DNA of 64,000 nucleotides from CADCUY01 sp964242735 (lineage in GTDB: Bacteria > Actinomycetota > Actinomycetes > Actinomycetales > Quadrisphaeraceae). The position numbers and the translations under genes were made by a program. This document shows, piece by piece, positions 8,790 through 17,876 of the stretch (position 1 is the stretch's first letter; each line of letters opens with the position of its first letter). The notes under the pieces are model-generated. The model was not told the DNA's origin. It worked only from the letters and a program-made list of their open reading frames with translations, and ran no database searches. The DNA is taken from assembly GCA_964242735.1 (NCBI GenBank), contig CAXTAK010000006.1, positions 96,685-160,684 of the forward strand, in the 5' to 3' direction.

Positions 8790-9665
8790 TCAGGCGAGGG
8801 CCGGACGGGCACGATCCCGGTGCGCCTCCACGGCCTCGCGCAACGCCGCCAGCACGTAGCCGGGCACCGCCACGCCCTGGCGGTGGGCCCACAGCAGACG
8901 CGCCTCCACCCGCCCGACGTCGCGCGCGAACGTCTCGAGCTCGGTGTCGAGCCCCAGGTCGACCACCACCCCTCCGAGGTCCGCCCGGTGCGCGGGCGTC
9001 GCGGCCCCCACCAGCCCGAAGGACCGCGAGCGCAGGAACCTCGCCAGGTGCAGCTGCCACGGAGCGAGCACCCCGTGCTGCAGCATCGACGTCGCCGACA
9101 TCTGGTAGAACGCGAAGTGCCCGGGCTCCTGCTGCTTGATGGGCGCGACGACCGTGGTGGAGACGGCGTGCTCGCCCATCTCCCCCAGTCCGTCGTTCAT
9201 CGCGTTGTACGCCAGCACCGCCGAGCGCTCGGTGGCCGCACCGGTCAGGTAGTACAGCAGCCGCACGACGTCGTGCACCGGGCTCAGGTGCGCCAGTGCC
9301 CCCAGCACCCGCACCCGCCCGCTCACACCGTCCACGCCGGGCTCGGCGGGCGCCAGGTCCAGGTCGCGCTGCAGCTGGTCGAGGATCAGCCCGTGCTGCA
9401 GCTCCTGCGGGGCCCACACGTCCTGGTAGAAGGAGCGGTTCGTCTCGTCGACGTGCGGCAGCAGCAGCAGCAGCTCCAGGACGTTCCGCTCGACCTCCAG
9501 CTCCACGCGCGCCATGTAGTCGATGACGCCGCCGAAGCGCGCCGCGACGGCCCGGGGGTCGCGCACGGTGCGGTCCACGGAGCCCAGGGCCAAGGGGGGG
9601 TGCTCCTCGCCGAGGCGGGCGACGTGGTCCGCGATCCGCGTGGCGGTGATCACCGCGCGGCTCAC
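8790..9665 (-). CDS. ferritin-like diiron protein, acyl-ACP desaturase-like
   Basis: 291 residues from GTG 9665. The pattern of a four-helix diiron carboxylate protein is visible: Glu57 or Glu59, Glu88-x-x-His91, Glu146, Glu180-x-x-His183. Spacings between ligand groups (about 30, 58 and 34) are close to plant-type acyl-ACP desaturases (38, 53, 33) and also not far from aldehyde-deformylating oxygenase. No membrane segment or signal is present, so it is soluble. Its start faces the fatty acyl reductase gene across a 257-base divergent region holding a perfect palindrome, suggesting shared control and oxidation of an acyl chain in the same pathway. Family assignment is by motif; the exact reaction is not established. 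Confidence 0.7.
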   Translation of the reverse strand: MSRAVITATRIADHVARLGEEHPPLALGSVDRTVRDPRAVAARFGGVIDYMARVELEVERNVLELLLLLPHVDETNRSFYQDVWAPQELQHGLILDQLQRDLDLAPAEPGVDGVSGRVRVLGALAHLSPVHDVVRLLYYLTGAATERSAVLAYNAMNDGLGEMGEHAVSTTVVAPIKQQEPGHFAFYQMSATSMLQHGVLAPWQLHLARFLRSRSFGLVGAATPAHRADLGGVVVDLGLDTELETFARDVGRVEARLLWAHRQGVAVPGYVLAALREAVEAHRDRARPALA

Positions 9666-9849
9666 GCTCAGCGCCCGCGGTCGCTGCCGGGCGCGGGGGA
9701 CGCCGGTGGTGCGAGGCGCGCCGGATGCACCGGTGCGGCTGAGGTGGGGGTCATGGCAGCTCCTCGCGGGCCCGCAGAGCCGTCCGCACGGCTGTGGATG
9801 CGGGCACCGCACCTGCCATCGGCGGCCGCGGCGGCCTCCTTGAGGAGGC

Positions 9850-9878
9850 GACGTCCCCGCGCGGGGACGTCGTAGGGT
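9850..9878 (+). promoter_or_regulatory. 22-bp perfect palindrome beside a -10 box
   Basis: 9850-9871 reads the same on both strands (half-site GACGTCCCCGC). It is followed directly by TAGGGT (9873-9878), a plausible -10 box for the acyl reductase gene that starts at 9923. The placement in the divergent intergenic region fits an operator for a dimeric repressor (TetR-type, for instance) acting on both directions. No regulator gene is adjacent. Confidence 0.5.
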
Positions 9879-9922
9879 GCTGGCAGCGGCTGGGTCCCCG
9901 GTCCGCGGACGGCGGGAGCACG

Positions 9923-12295
9923 GTGAGCGGACCCACGGGCGTGCGGCTGCGCGACGCGCTGCACGGGCGGCGCATCCTGCTCACGGGGGCCACCGGCTTC
10001 ATCGGCGAGGCGCTGCTGCGCACCCTGCTGGTGGAGGTGCCCGGGGCCCGCCCCGTGGTGCTGGTGCGCCCCAAGGCCGGTCAGGGCGCACAGGCCCGCC
10101 TGGCCCGCACCCTGCGAAGGGCCACCTTCGCGCCCGCGGTCGAGGCCGGCGGCGGTGGCGCGGCCGGGGTCGCGGCACTCCTGGCCCGGGTGGAGGTCCT
10201 CGAGGGCGACCTGTCCGACGTCCCCGCCCTGCCCGCTGACCTCGACGTCGTCGTGCACTGCGCGGGGGAGGTCTCCTTCGACCCCCCGATCCAGGAGGCG
10301 TTCGCCGTCAACGTGGTGGGCACCGCCGCGCTGCTGGCCCGCGTCGCGGAGGTCGACGCCGGACGCGGGCACGTGCACTACGTGCACGTCTCCACCGCCT
10401 ACGTCGGGGGCCGTCGCCGCGGGCCGGTCCCGGAGGGGCCGGTGGAGCACTCCGTGGACTGGCGCGCCGAGCTCGACCTCGGGGTCGCCGTGGCGCGTGG
10501 GATCGAGGAGGCCTCACGAGCCCCCGAGCGCCTGGCCGCCTTCAACGCCGCGGCCGACGCCGAGCACGGGCGGGCCGGGGCGCTGACGGCCGCCGCGGAC
10601 GCCGAGCGGCGCCGCCGGGCGTGGGTGAGCGACCAGCAGCGCGCCGCCGGCGGCCAGCGCGGGCACTCCCTGGGCTGGACCGACGTGTACACCTTCACCA
10701 AGGCCCTGGGTGAGCGGGTCGTGGAGGATCTGGCGGTCGCCCACCACGGCCTGCCCGTCAGCGTCGTGCGCCCCTCGATCGTGGAGTCGGCCCTGCGCTC
10801 ACCCCACCCGGGGTGGATCGAGGGCTTCAAGATGGCCGACCCGATCATCTTGTCCTACGGGCGCGGGGAGCTGCCCGAGGTGCCCGCCTCCCCCGACGCG
10901 ACCATCGACATCGTGCCGGTCGACCTCGTCGTCAACGCGATGGTCGCCGTCTGCGCGAGCCCCCCGGCGGCGGGCTCCCCGGCGTACTTCCACGTCTCCT
11001 CCGGTGCGCGCAACCCGCTGCCCTTCCGCCGTCTGGTCGAGCTGGTGCGCGAGCACTTCGAGGCGCACCCCTTCGACCCGGGCGAGAGCGGCCCCGACGC
11101 GCTGCCCGACTGGCGCTTCCCCGGCGCCGCCGCCGTCGAGCGCCGCCTCGCCCTGGGCGAGAAGCTGCACGCCGCCGCGGAGCGCGCCGTCGGGGCGCTG
11201 CCGCGCAGCGACCGGGTGCGCGACTGGGCCCGAGACCTCGACCGCGCGAAGACCCGCCTGGAGCTGCTGCGCCGGTACTCCGACCTGTACCAGGCGTACA
11301 CCCAGTCCGAGCTGCACTTCGTCGACGACGCGACGCTGGCCCTGCACGAGGGCCTGCACCCCGACGACGCGGAGGTGCTGGGCTTCGACACCGCGGCCAT
11401 CGACTGGGCGCACTACATCCGCGACGTGCACTCCCCCGCGGTCACCGCCCCGGTGCGCAAGCAGGACGACCTGCGCCGGCGTCGGCGCGCCTCGGCCTCG
11501 CGCGGGCGCGAGCTCCCCGTCGCCCCTGGGGGAGGAGCGGGCGCACCTCCTGACGTCCTCGCGGTGTTCGACCTCGACGGCACGCTGATGTCGTCCAACG
11601 TGCTCGAGAGCTACCTGTGGGTGCGCCTGCCCGAGCTGGGCGCGGTGGCGCGGGCGCGCGAGGTGGGCGGGGTGCTGCGGCGCCTGCCCGCGCTGCTCGC
11701 CGCGGAGCGCCGCGACCGCAGCGACTTCCTGCGCCAGGTGTACAAGCGCTACGAGGGCGCTGACCTCGCGCAGCTCGACGCGCTCGTCGACGAGGTGCTC
11801 ACCGACCACACCCTGGCGCGGGTGAGCGCCGCCGCGCTGCGCCGGGTGCGCGCCCACCGCGCCGCCGGGCACCGCACGGTGCTGCTCACCGGGGCGATCC
11901 GTCCCCTGACCCGCCCGTTCGCGCCGCTGTTCGACGAGGTCGTCAGTGCCCACCTCGCCGCGGACGCCGCCGGGCGGGCGACCGGCTACCTCGCCTCCCC
12001 GCCGCTGGTGGGCGAGGCCCGCTCGGCGTGGGTGGTGCGCCACGCCCAGCTCGGCGGGTACGACCTCGCCCGGTCCTACGCCTACGCCGACTCCCACTCG
12101 GACCTGCCCCTGCTGCGCTGCGTGGGCCTGCCCACCGCGGTCTCCCCCGACGTGCCCCTGCTGCGCGCGGCCCGCGCCGCCCGGTGGCCGGTGGAGACCT
12201 GGGCGGCGCCGGACGCCGCGACCTCGACCGGCGGGCTGCTGCGCCGGCTGGTGCCCTCCGCCGCGGGCGACACCGCCGGGGCGGCCCTGCCGTGA
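9923..12295 (+). CDS. fatty acyl-CoA reductase (extended SDR) fused to HAD-IB phosphatase
   Basis: 790 residues from GTG 9923 with GGGAG upstream. N-terminal half: NAD(P)-binding extended SDR of the fatty acyl reductase (male-sterility) type with Thr-Gly-Ala-Thr-Gly-Phe-Ile-Gly at 21-28 and the active-site Tyr256-x-x-x-Lys260; a helical C-terminal reductase region follows to about 520. C-terminal part: HAD-IB phosphatase with Phe-Asp-Leu-Asp-Gly-Thr (Asp550, Asp552) and Asp-Ser-His-Ser-Asp at 723-727. Expected activity of the first half is NADPH reduction of acyl-CoA or acyl-ACP to alcohol or aldehyde; the second would remove a phosphate, for example from a lipid phosphate. First gene of a four-gene run with the dehydrogenase, LarA-like and acyltransferase genes. 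Confidence 0.88.
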   Translation: MSGPTGVRLRDALHGRRILLTGATGFIGEALLRTLLVEVPGARPVVLVRPKAGQGAQARLARTLRRATFAPAVEAGGGGAAGVAALLARVEVLEGDLSDVPALPADLDVVVHCAGEVSFDPPIQEAFAVNVVGTAALLARVAEVDAGRGHVHYVHVSTAYVGGRRRGPVPEGPVEHSVDWRAELDLGVAVARGIEEASRAPERLAAFNAAADAEHGRAGALTAAADAERRRRAWVSDQQRAAGGQRGHSLGWTDVYTFTKALGERVVEDLAVAHHGLPVSVVRPSIVESALRSPHPGWIEGFKMADPIILSYGRGELPEVPASPDATIDIVPVDLVVNAMVAVCASPPAAGSPAYFHVSSGARNPLPFRRLVELVREHFEAHPFDPGESGPDALPDWRFPGAAAVERRLALGEKLHAAAERAVGALPRSDRVRDWARDLDRAKTRLELLRRYSDLYQAYTQSELHFVDDATLALHEGLHPDDAEVLGFDTAAIDWAHYIRDVHSPAVTAPVRKQDDLRRRRRASASRGRELPVAPGGGAGAPPDVLAVFDLDGTLMSSNVLESYLWVRLPELGAVARAREVGGVLRRLPALLAAERRDRSDFLRQVYKRYEGADLAQLDALVDEVLTDHTLARVSAAALRRVRAHRAAGHRTVLLTGAIRPLTRPFAPLFDEVVSAHLAADAAGRATGYLASPPLVGEARSAWVVRHAQLGGYDLARSYAYADSHSDLPLLRCVGLPTAVSPDVPLLRAARAARWPVETWAAPDAATSTGGLLRRLVPSAAGDTAGAALP

Positions 12296-12365
12296 GGGTC
12301 GGCCCAGCTGCTGGGAGCAGCCCTGCCGGGACGGACCGCCCCGCAGTGAGGGGTGGTCGAGGGTG

Positions 12366-13613
12366 ATGCGCGCCCTGGAGGTCTACCGCTCCGCGCCCCG
12401 CTACGCCGCCGCGCGCGCCTCGGGGGGGCGGATGCCGGGGCTGCTCGTCGGCGCCGTGGCACCGGTGCGCCTGGTCACCCGCGAGCGCCCCGATCCCGCC
12501 GGGTCGGGGTGGGCCGCCGCCCGCCCCCGCCTGTCGGGCATCTGCGGCTCCGACCTCGGGGTGGTCACCGGTTCCACGTCGCTGTACTTCTCCGCCCTGT
12601 CCTCGATGCCGTTCGTACCCGGCCACGAGGTGGTCGCCGAGCTGCTCGAGGACTGCGAGGACCTGCCCCGCGGCACCCGGGTCGTCGTCGACCCGGTGCT
12701 GCCCTGCGCGCCCCGCGGGCTGCCGGCGTGCGCCGGGTGCGCTGCGGGCACCCCCAACCTCTGCGACAGGGTCACCGTCGGCCACCTCTCCCCCGGCCTG
12801 CAGACCGGGTTCTGCGCCGACACCGGCGGCGGGTGGGGCGAGCAGCTGTCCGTGCACCGCAGCCAGCTGCGCGCCGTGCCCGACGACCTGCCCGACGAGC
12901 GCGCCGTCCTCGTCGAGCCCCTCGCCTGCGCGGTGCACCTCGCGCGCCAGGCGCAGGTCGCGCCCGGCGACGCGGTCCTGGTCTCGGGGGCCGGCGCGGT
13001 GGGGCTGTTCGCCGTCCTCGCCCTGCGCGAGCTCACCCCCGCGGGCTCGATCACCGTGGTCGCCAAGCACGAGCGCCAGGTCGCCCTCGCCCGCGCCTTC
13101 GGGGCCAGCGACGTCGTCCGCCCCAGCGCGGCGATGGGCGGGGTCCGGCGCACCACCCGGGCGCTGAAGGTCTCCCCGTCGGGGCCGCTCAGCGAGGGCG
13201 GGGTCCCCGAGGCGCTTGCCCGGACCGCGCTCGGCCGCAGCGCCGGCGCCGGGGAGTTCCTCCTCGGCGGGGTGGACGTCGCGGTCGACTGCGTGGGCTC
13301 GCCCGCCTCCCTCGACCTCGCGCTGCGCTCGACCCGCGCCGGGGGCCGCGTGGTGCTCTCCGGCATGCCCGCGCCCGGCGCTGACCTCTCCCCGGTGTGG
13401 TTCCGCGAGCTGACCCTGACCGGCACCTACGCCTCGCGCGGCGACGCCTTCGACGTCGCGCTGCGCCTCGCGGCCGAGCCGGGCACCCCCCTCGACGGGC
13501 TCGTCGGGGGCCGCTACCCCCTGCACCGCTGGCGCGAGGCCCTCGACCACGCGCACTCGGCGGGCCGCCTCGGCACCGTCAAGGTGTGCTTCGACGCCAG
13601 AGACCGCTCGTGA
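12366..13613 (+). CDS. zinc-dependent alcohol dehydrogenase (MDR family)
   Basis: 415 residues from ATG 12366. Catalytic zinc ligands are visible as Cys60 (Ile-Cys-Gly-Ser-Asp) and His87-Glu88 (Pro-Gly-His-Glu). The structural zinc lobe has four Cys in the order C-x7-C-x2-C-x7-C around 117-136. A Rossmann motif Ser-Gly-Ala-Gly-Ala-Val-Gly lies near 207. An insert of about 45 residues (about 255-300) after the cofactor domain is longer than in ordinary members. It likely oxidises or reduces an alcohol/aldehyde, plausibly the product of the upstream acyl reductase, 70 bases away. Substrate is inference from context. Confidence 0.87.
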   Translation: MRALEVYRSAPRYAAARASGGRMPGLLVGAVAPVRLVTRERPDPAGSGWAAARPRLSGICGSDLGVVTGSTSLYFSALSSMPFVPGHEVVAELLEDCEDLPRGTRVVVDPVLPCAPRGLPACAGCAAGTPNLCDRVTVGHLSPGLQTGFCADTGGGWGEQLSVHRSQLRAVPDDLPDERAVLVEPLACAVHLARQAQVAPGDAVLVSGAGAVGLFAVLALRELTPAGSITVVAKHERQVALARAFGASDVVRPSAAMGGVRRTTRALKVSPSGPLSEGGVPEALARTALGRSAGAGEFLLGGVDVAVDCVGSPASLDLALRSTRAGGRVVLSGMPAPGADLSPVWFRELTLTGTYASRGDAFDVALRLAAEPGTPLDGLVGGRYPLHRWREALDHAHSAGRLGTVKVCFDARDRS

Positions 13614-13650
13614 CCCGCCCCGCGCACCAGACCCCGCCCAGGAGCCGCAC

Positions 13651-15231
13651 GTGACCCGCCCCGGACTCGTCCTCGAGGTCGACGACCGCACCCCCCCGCT
13701 GGTCGTCCACGAGGGCGACGGCTTCCGCCTCCAGGAGTTCCCCCGGGGCACGCGGGTGATCTACCCGCCGGAGTCCATCCCCTCGGTGCCCGACGTCGAG
13801 GCGGCCATCACCCGGGCCCTGCTGGAGCCGCTGGACAGCGAGCCGCTGCCCGAGCTGCTCTTCCCGGGCATGCGCCTGACGATCGCCTTCGACGACATCT
13901 CCCTGGCCCTGCCGCAGATGGCGAGCCCAGACATCCGCCAGCGCATCATCGAGCAGGTCCTGACGATGGCCGCCCGGGCCGGCGTGGACGACGTCGAGCT
14001 GGTCGCGGCGAACGCCCTGCACCGGCGGATGACGGCCGACGAGCTGCGCGGGATCCTCGGGGAGCGGGTGTTCCGCAGCTTCCACCCCCAGGGCAAGCTG
14101 ACCAACCACGACGCCGAGGACCCGGCGGGGATGACGCACATCGGCATGACCGACCAGGGCGAGCACGTCGAGATCAACCGCCGCGCCGCGGAGTCCGACC
14201 TGCTGGTCTACGTGAACGTGAACCTCGTCGCGATGGACGGCGGGCACAAGTCGGTGCCGATCGGCCTGACGTCGTACACGAGCCTGAAGCACCACCACAA
14301 CAGCCACACGATGATGCAGTCGCGCTCGTTCATGGACCACAGGCACTCCGCGATGCACCACTCCGCGTGGCGCATGGGCCGGGTCCTGAAGGACCACCTG
14401 AAGATCTTCCAGATCGAGACCACCCTGGACAACGACTGCTTCCCCTCGCAGTTCGCGTTCCTGCAGAAGCGGGAGTGGGAGTGGTCGCTGAGGGACCAGG
14501 CCTCGATGCTCGCGGCGCGGCGCGGGCTGTCGGTGGCGCCGGCGTCGCTGAAGCACCGGATCTTCCAGGGCATCCGCGCCCCCTACGGGCTCACGGGGGT
14601 CACCGCTGGGGAGGTCGAGGCCGTGCACGAGGCGACGCTGGCGCGGGTGCACCGCCAGCAGGTCGTGGAGGTCGACGGGCAGTCCGACGTCATGGTCATG
14701 GGGGTGCCGTTCATCGGGCCCTACAACGTCAACTCCACCATGAACCCGATCCTCGCGGCCTGCATGGGCCTCGGCTACTACTTCAACTCCTACCGGGGCA
14801 GGCCCGTGGTCCGCGAGGGCGGGGCCGTCATCCTGTACCACCCGGTGGAGCCGGTGTTCAACCAGCTCCACCACCCCAGCTACGTCGATTTCTTCGATGA
14901 AGTCCTGTCCGTCTCCACCGACCCCGCGGTGATCGAGGCGAAGTTCGAGGAGCAGTACGCCACCGACCCCTGGTACGTGCACCTGTACCGCACCTCGCAC
15001 GCCTACCACGGGGTGCACCCGTTCTACATGTGGTACTGGATCAGCCACGCCCTGGACCACTGCGGCGACATCGTGTGGGTCGGCGCCGACCGGAAGGCCG
15101 TGGAGCGCATGGGCTTCCGGGCGGCGTCGAGCCTCGACGACGCGCTGGCGATGGTGCAGGGCAGCGTCGGGCGATCGCCGTCGATCACCTACCTGCACAA
15201 CCCGCCGCACCTGATCGCCGACGTCCGGTGA
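13651..15231 (+). CDS. LarA-family (DUF2088) nickel-pincer enzyme homologue
   Basis: 526 residues from GTG 13651 with AGGAG seven bases upstream. The N-terminal part matches the lactate racemase LarA fold. By eye, His124 (Asn-Ala-Leu-His-Arg) corresponds to LarA His108; Lys200 (Gly-Gly-His-Lys) to the cofactor-linked Lys184; His216 to the nickel ligand His200, with the same 16-residue spacing. LarA His174 would fall at Val190, and the substrate Arg of the Asp-Asp-x-Thr-Arg motif is lost (Asp81-Asp82-Ile-Ser-Leu). It is about 100 residues longer than LarA, with a C-terminal region rich in Tyr, Trp and His. LarA enzymes racemise 2-hydroxy acids by hydride transfer to a nickel-pincer nucleotide. 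Here a different substrate is likely, in the context of acyl-lipid genes. Confidence 0.82.
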   Translation: MTRPGLVLEVDDRTPPLVVHEGDGFRLQEFPRGTRVIYPPESIPSVPDVEAAITRALLEPLDSEPLPELLFPGMRLTIAFDDISLALPQMASPDIRQRIIEQVLTMAARAGVDDVELVAANALHRRMTADELRGILGERVFRSFHPQGKLTNHDAEDPAGMTHIGMTDQGEHVEINRRAAESDLLVYVNVNLVAMDGGHKSVPIGLTSYTSLKHHHNSHTMMQSRSFMDHRHSAMHHSAWRMGRVLKDHLKIFQIETTLDNDCFPSQFAFLQKREWEWSLRDQASMLAARRGLSVAPASLKHRIFQGIRAPYGLTGVTAGEVEAVHEATLARVHRQQVVEVDGQSDVMVMGVPFIGPYNVNSTMNPILAACMGLGYYFNSYRGRPVVREGGAVILYHPVEPVFNQLHHPSYVDFFDEVLSVSTDPAVIEAKFEEQYATDPWYVHLYRTSHAYHGVHPFYMWYWISHALDHCGDIVWVGADRKAVERMGFRAASSLDDALAMVQGSVGRSPSITYLHNPPHLIADVR

Positions 15232-15247
15232 CCCCCGTGGTGACGCG

Positions 15248-16207
15248 ATGAGCGGAGGGCTGCCCCAGGCCGCGCGCGAGGCCCGCTCGGACCTGGCGCT
15301 GGTCGCCCGCGGGTGGCGGTGGGGACGCCGGCCCCTGGTGCCCGCGTCCGCGGCGGGCTCTCGCGCGGTCGCGCCCAGACCCCCGTTCCCGACGGCGTGG
15401 TCGCGCACCCCGGCGGTCAGCGCGGTGCGCGACGCCGTGCAGGCGGTCGGGCTGGTGCCGCTGATCGCCCGAGAGCTCGACGTGCGGGTCAACGGCCTCG
15501 ACGTCCTGCACCGCCTCCGCGAGCTCGGCGACGGGCCGGTGATCTTCGTGTCCAACCACGCCTCGCACCTCGACACCGCCCTGGTGCTCACCTCGCTGCC
15601 GCAGGCGTGGCGGCGCCGGACGGCCGTGGCGGCGGCAGCGGACTACTTCTTCGACACGTGGTGGCGGGCCACCGGCTCGGCCATGGTCTTCGGCACGTTC
15701 CCCATCGAGCGGCGCAGCGGCACCCTGAGCTCCACCCCGCAGGAGCTGCTGGGCGACGGGTGGAGCATCGTCATCTACCCGGAGGGCACCCGCTCCCCCG
15801 ACGGGTGGACCCAGCGCTTCCACCTCGGGGCGGCGTACCTGGCGGTCACCGCGGGCGTCCCCGTGGTGCCGGTGGCCATCCGCGGCTCCTTCGCGGCGAT
15901 GCCCCGGGGCCGCAGCTGGCCCCTGCGCGGGCGCCCTCCGGTGACCGTGCGCTACGGCGAGCCGGTGCGGGCGGGCGACGGCGAGGGAGTGCGCGCGCTG
16001 GGCCCGCGCATCGAGGCCGCCGTCGCGCGGCTGCACGACGAGGACTCGAGCACCTGGTACGAGGCGGCCCGGCGCGCCGCGAGCGGCACCACCCCGTCGA
16101 CGTCCGCGCCGGCGGCGGGGGGCGAGGCGGTGGCGACGTGGCGCCGGGTGTGGGAGCGCACGGAGGCGCCCGAGGTGCGCCGCCCGCGACGGGTGTGGGG
16201 CGACTGA
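15248..16207 (+). CDS. PlsC-type lysophospholipid/1-acylglycerol-3-phosphate acyltransferase
   Basis: 319 residues from ATG 15248, 16 bases after the LarA-like gene, so co-transcribed. The catalytic HX4D motif is His104-Ala-Ser-His-Leu-Asp109 and the acyl-acceptor motif is Tyr-Pro-Glu-Gly-Thr-Arg at 177-182. A Val-Pro-Val-Val-Pro-Val segment near 205 matches motif IV. The family transfers acyl chains from acyl-CoA or acyl-ACP to glycerol phosphate-like or alcohol acceptors at the membrane. The N-terminal 65 residues are basic without a clear transmembrane segment. A hydrophilic Ala/Thr tail of about 50 residues ends the protein. Likely acceptor is whatever the upstream enzymes make; unproven. 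Confidence 0.9.
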   Translation: MSGGLPQAAREARSDLALVARGWRWGRRPLVPASAAGSRAVAPRPPFPTAWSRTPAVSAVRDAVQAVGLVPLIARELDVRVNGLDVLHRLRELGDGPVIFVSNHASHLDTALVLTSLPQAWRRRTAVAAAADYFFDTWWRATGSAMVFGTFPIERRSGTLSSTPQELLGDGWSIVIYPEGTRSPDGWTQRFHLGAAYLAVTAGVPVVPVAIRGSFAAMPRGRSWPLRGRPPVTVRYGEPVRAGDGEGVRALGPRIEAAVARLHDEDSSTWYEAARRAASGTTPSTSAPAAGGEAVATWRRVWERTEAPEVRRPRRVWGD

Positions 16208-16274
16208 GCCGCCCCACCCGCAACTGCACGACCGCATCACGACGAGCCGCTGTCAGGGCTGCGACCAGTCGTGT

Positions 16275-16296
16275 CCGGGGGGTGACCGGCCCCCGG
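16275..16296 (+). terminator. hairpin after acyltransferase gene
   Basis: CCGGGGG (16275-16281) pairs with CCCCCGG (16290-16296) around an eight-base loop, 68 bases after the acyltransferase stop. No T tract follows. A moderate candidate for the end of the lipid operon. Confidence 0.4.
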
Positions 16297-16390
16297 CTGA
16301 CACCGGGCGTCCCGCCACCGCGTGACTACGGTGGCGAGACGCCCTCGCGACGATGGCGGTCACCACTGGGCACCACTCGGAGGTCTCGAC

Positions 16391-17599
16391 ATGGTCAGGG
16401 CGCTCATCATCGGCGGCGGCGTCGGGGGGCCGGTCGCGGCGATGGCGCTGCAGCGGGCCGGGTGGGACGCCACCGTCCACGAGGCGTACCCCTCGGCCAC
16501 CAAGGACCACGGGGCGTGGCTCGGGGTGCAGGTCAACGGTCTCGACGCGCTGCGCGCGATCGGCGCCGACCACGTCGTCGCCGACGCCGGGTTCCCCACC
16601 CCCCGCGTCAGCTTCGTCAACGGTGCCGGCAAGCGGCTCGGCAGCGTGGGCACCGGCACCCCACTGCCCGGGGCCCGCGGGGGGGTGAGCCTGACGCGCG
16701 CCGACCTGTACCGCAGCGTGCACGAGGAGGCGCTGCGGCGCGGCATCGACATCCGCTACGCCTCCTCCCTCACCGGGGCGCGCACCACACCGCGCGGGGT
16801 GGAGGTGACCTTCGCCGACGGCAGCAGCGACGTCGCGGACCTCGTCGTCGGCGCCGACGGGGTGCGCTCCACGGTGCGCCGCCTCCTCGACCCCACGAGT
16901 CCTCCCCCGCGGTACGTGCCGGTGCTGAACCTCGGCGGGTACTCCGAGCACCGGCTGCCCGGCGGTGAGGTCGGGCACCTGACGATGGTCTTCGGGCGCC
17001 ACGCCTTCTTCGGCCTGCTGCCCGCCCCCGACGGGCGCACCTGGTGGTTCTCCAACCCCCGCCTGCCCACCGAACCCGCGGGCGACGAGGTCAGTGCCAA
17101 GACCGACGAGGCCTGGCGCGCGGAGCTGAAGCAGCTGCACGCCGTCGACACCTCCTTCCCCGCCGCCGAGATCATCGACGGCACGGTCGGCGAGCTGCGC
17201 GCGTGGACGACGTACGACGTACCGAGCGTGCGGGTCTGGCACGACGACCGCATCGTCCTCATGGGCGACGCCGCCCACGCGACCTCCCCGGCCGCCGGGC
17301 AGGGTTCGTCGATGGCGATCGAGGACGCCGTCGTCCTGGCCCGCTGCGTGCGCGACATGCCGCTGCCCGCGGCGCTCGCCCGCTACGAGGAGCTGCGCCG
17401 CGCACGGGTGGAGAAGGTGGTCGCCTCTGGGGCGCGCATGAGCAGCGCGAAGTCCCCCGGCACCGTGGCCCGCACCATGCGCGACCTGGTGATGCCGGTG
17501 ATGATGAAGCAGATCGCCAAGCGCGGCGGTGGTCCGCTGTCCTGGGCGCAGCAGCACCACGTCGACTGGGACGCCCCCGCCCCCGCCCCCACTCCCTGA
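16391..17599 (+). CDS. FAD-dependent monooxygenase (PHBH/PheA-TfdB class)
   Basis: 402 residues from ATG 16391, chosen because GGAGG lies seven bases ahead and the FAD-binding strand starts at once. Gly-Gly-Gly-Val-Gly-Gly at 7-12 binds the ADP part of FAD; Gly-Ala-Asp-Gly-Val-Arg-Ser (about 155-161) is the DG motif; Gly-Asp-Ala-Ala-His (about 292-296) is the GD motif. This is the aromatic-ring hydroxylase/class A flavin monooxygenase layout. The C-terminus carries Met-rich helices and a short Pro/Ala tail. It would use NAD(P)H and O2 to hydroxylate an organic substrate. Whether it belongs to the lipid cluster upstream is uncertain: a hairpin and 183 bases separate them. Confidence 0.88.
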   Translation: MVRALIIGGGVGGPVAAMALQRAGWDATVHEAYPSATKDHGAWLGVQVNGLDALRAIGADHVVADAGFPTPRVSFVNGAGKRLGSVGTGTPLPGARGGVSLTRADLYRSVHEEALRRGIDIRYASSLTGARTTPRGVEVTFADGSSDVADLVVGADGVRSTVRRLLDPTSPPPRYVPVLNLGGYSEHRLPGGEVGHLTMVFGRHAFFGLLPAPDGRTWWFSNPRLPTEPAGDEVSAKTDEAWRAELKQLHAVDTSFPAAEIIDGTVGELRAWTTYDVPSVRVWHDDRIVLMGDAAHATSPAAGQGSSMAIEDAVVLARCVRDMPLPAALARYEELRRARVEKVVASGARMSSAKSPGTVARTMRDLVMPVMMKQIAKRGGGPLSWAQQHHVDWDAPAPAPTP

Positions 17600-17876
17600 G
17601 CCCGGCGCCGCTGCACGAGGGGGTGGCTCTTCGGCGCCGACCCCGCGGGCGGGGGCACGGGCAGGACGCGGGTGTCCCGACCTGCCGGGGCCGCCACCCC
17701 AGGACCCTGACCGCGACCGCGCAGCGCACGACCGCCGTCGTCCAGCACTGCGGCGGCGCGGAGGTGCTGCACGCCGGCCGGTGACCCCGCAACCATCCCG
17801 AGCACCGCTGCGGCGCCGCGGTGGCGCTGCAGCGGGGACGGGGCCCGTCGGGTGCGCGGACCGGCCCGGTGACGGA

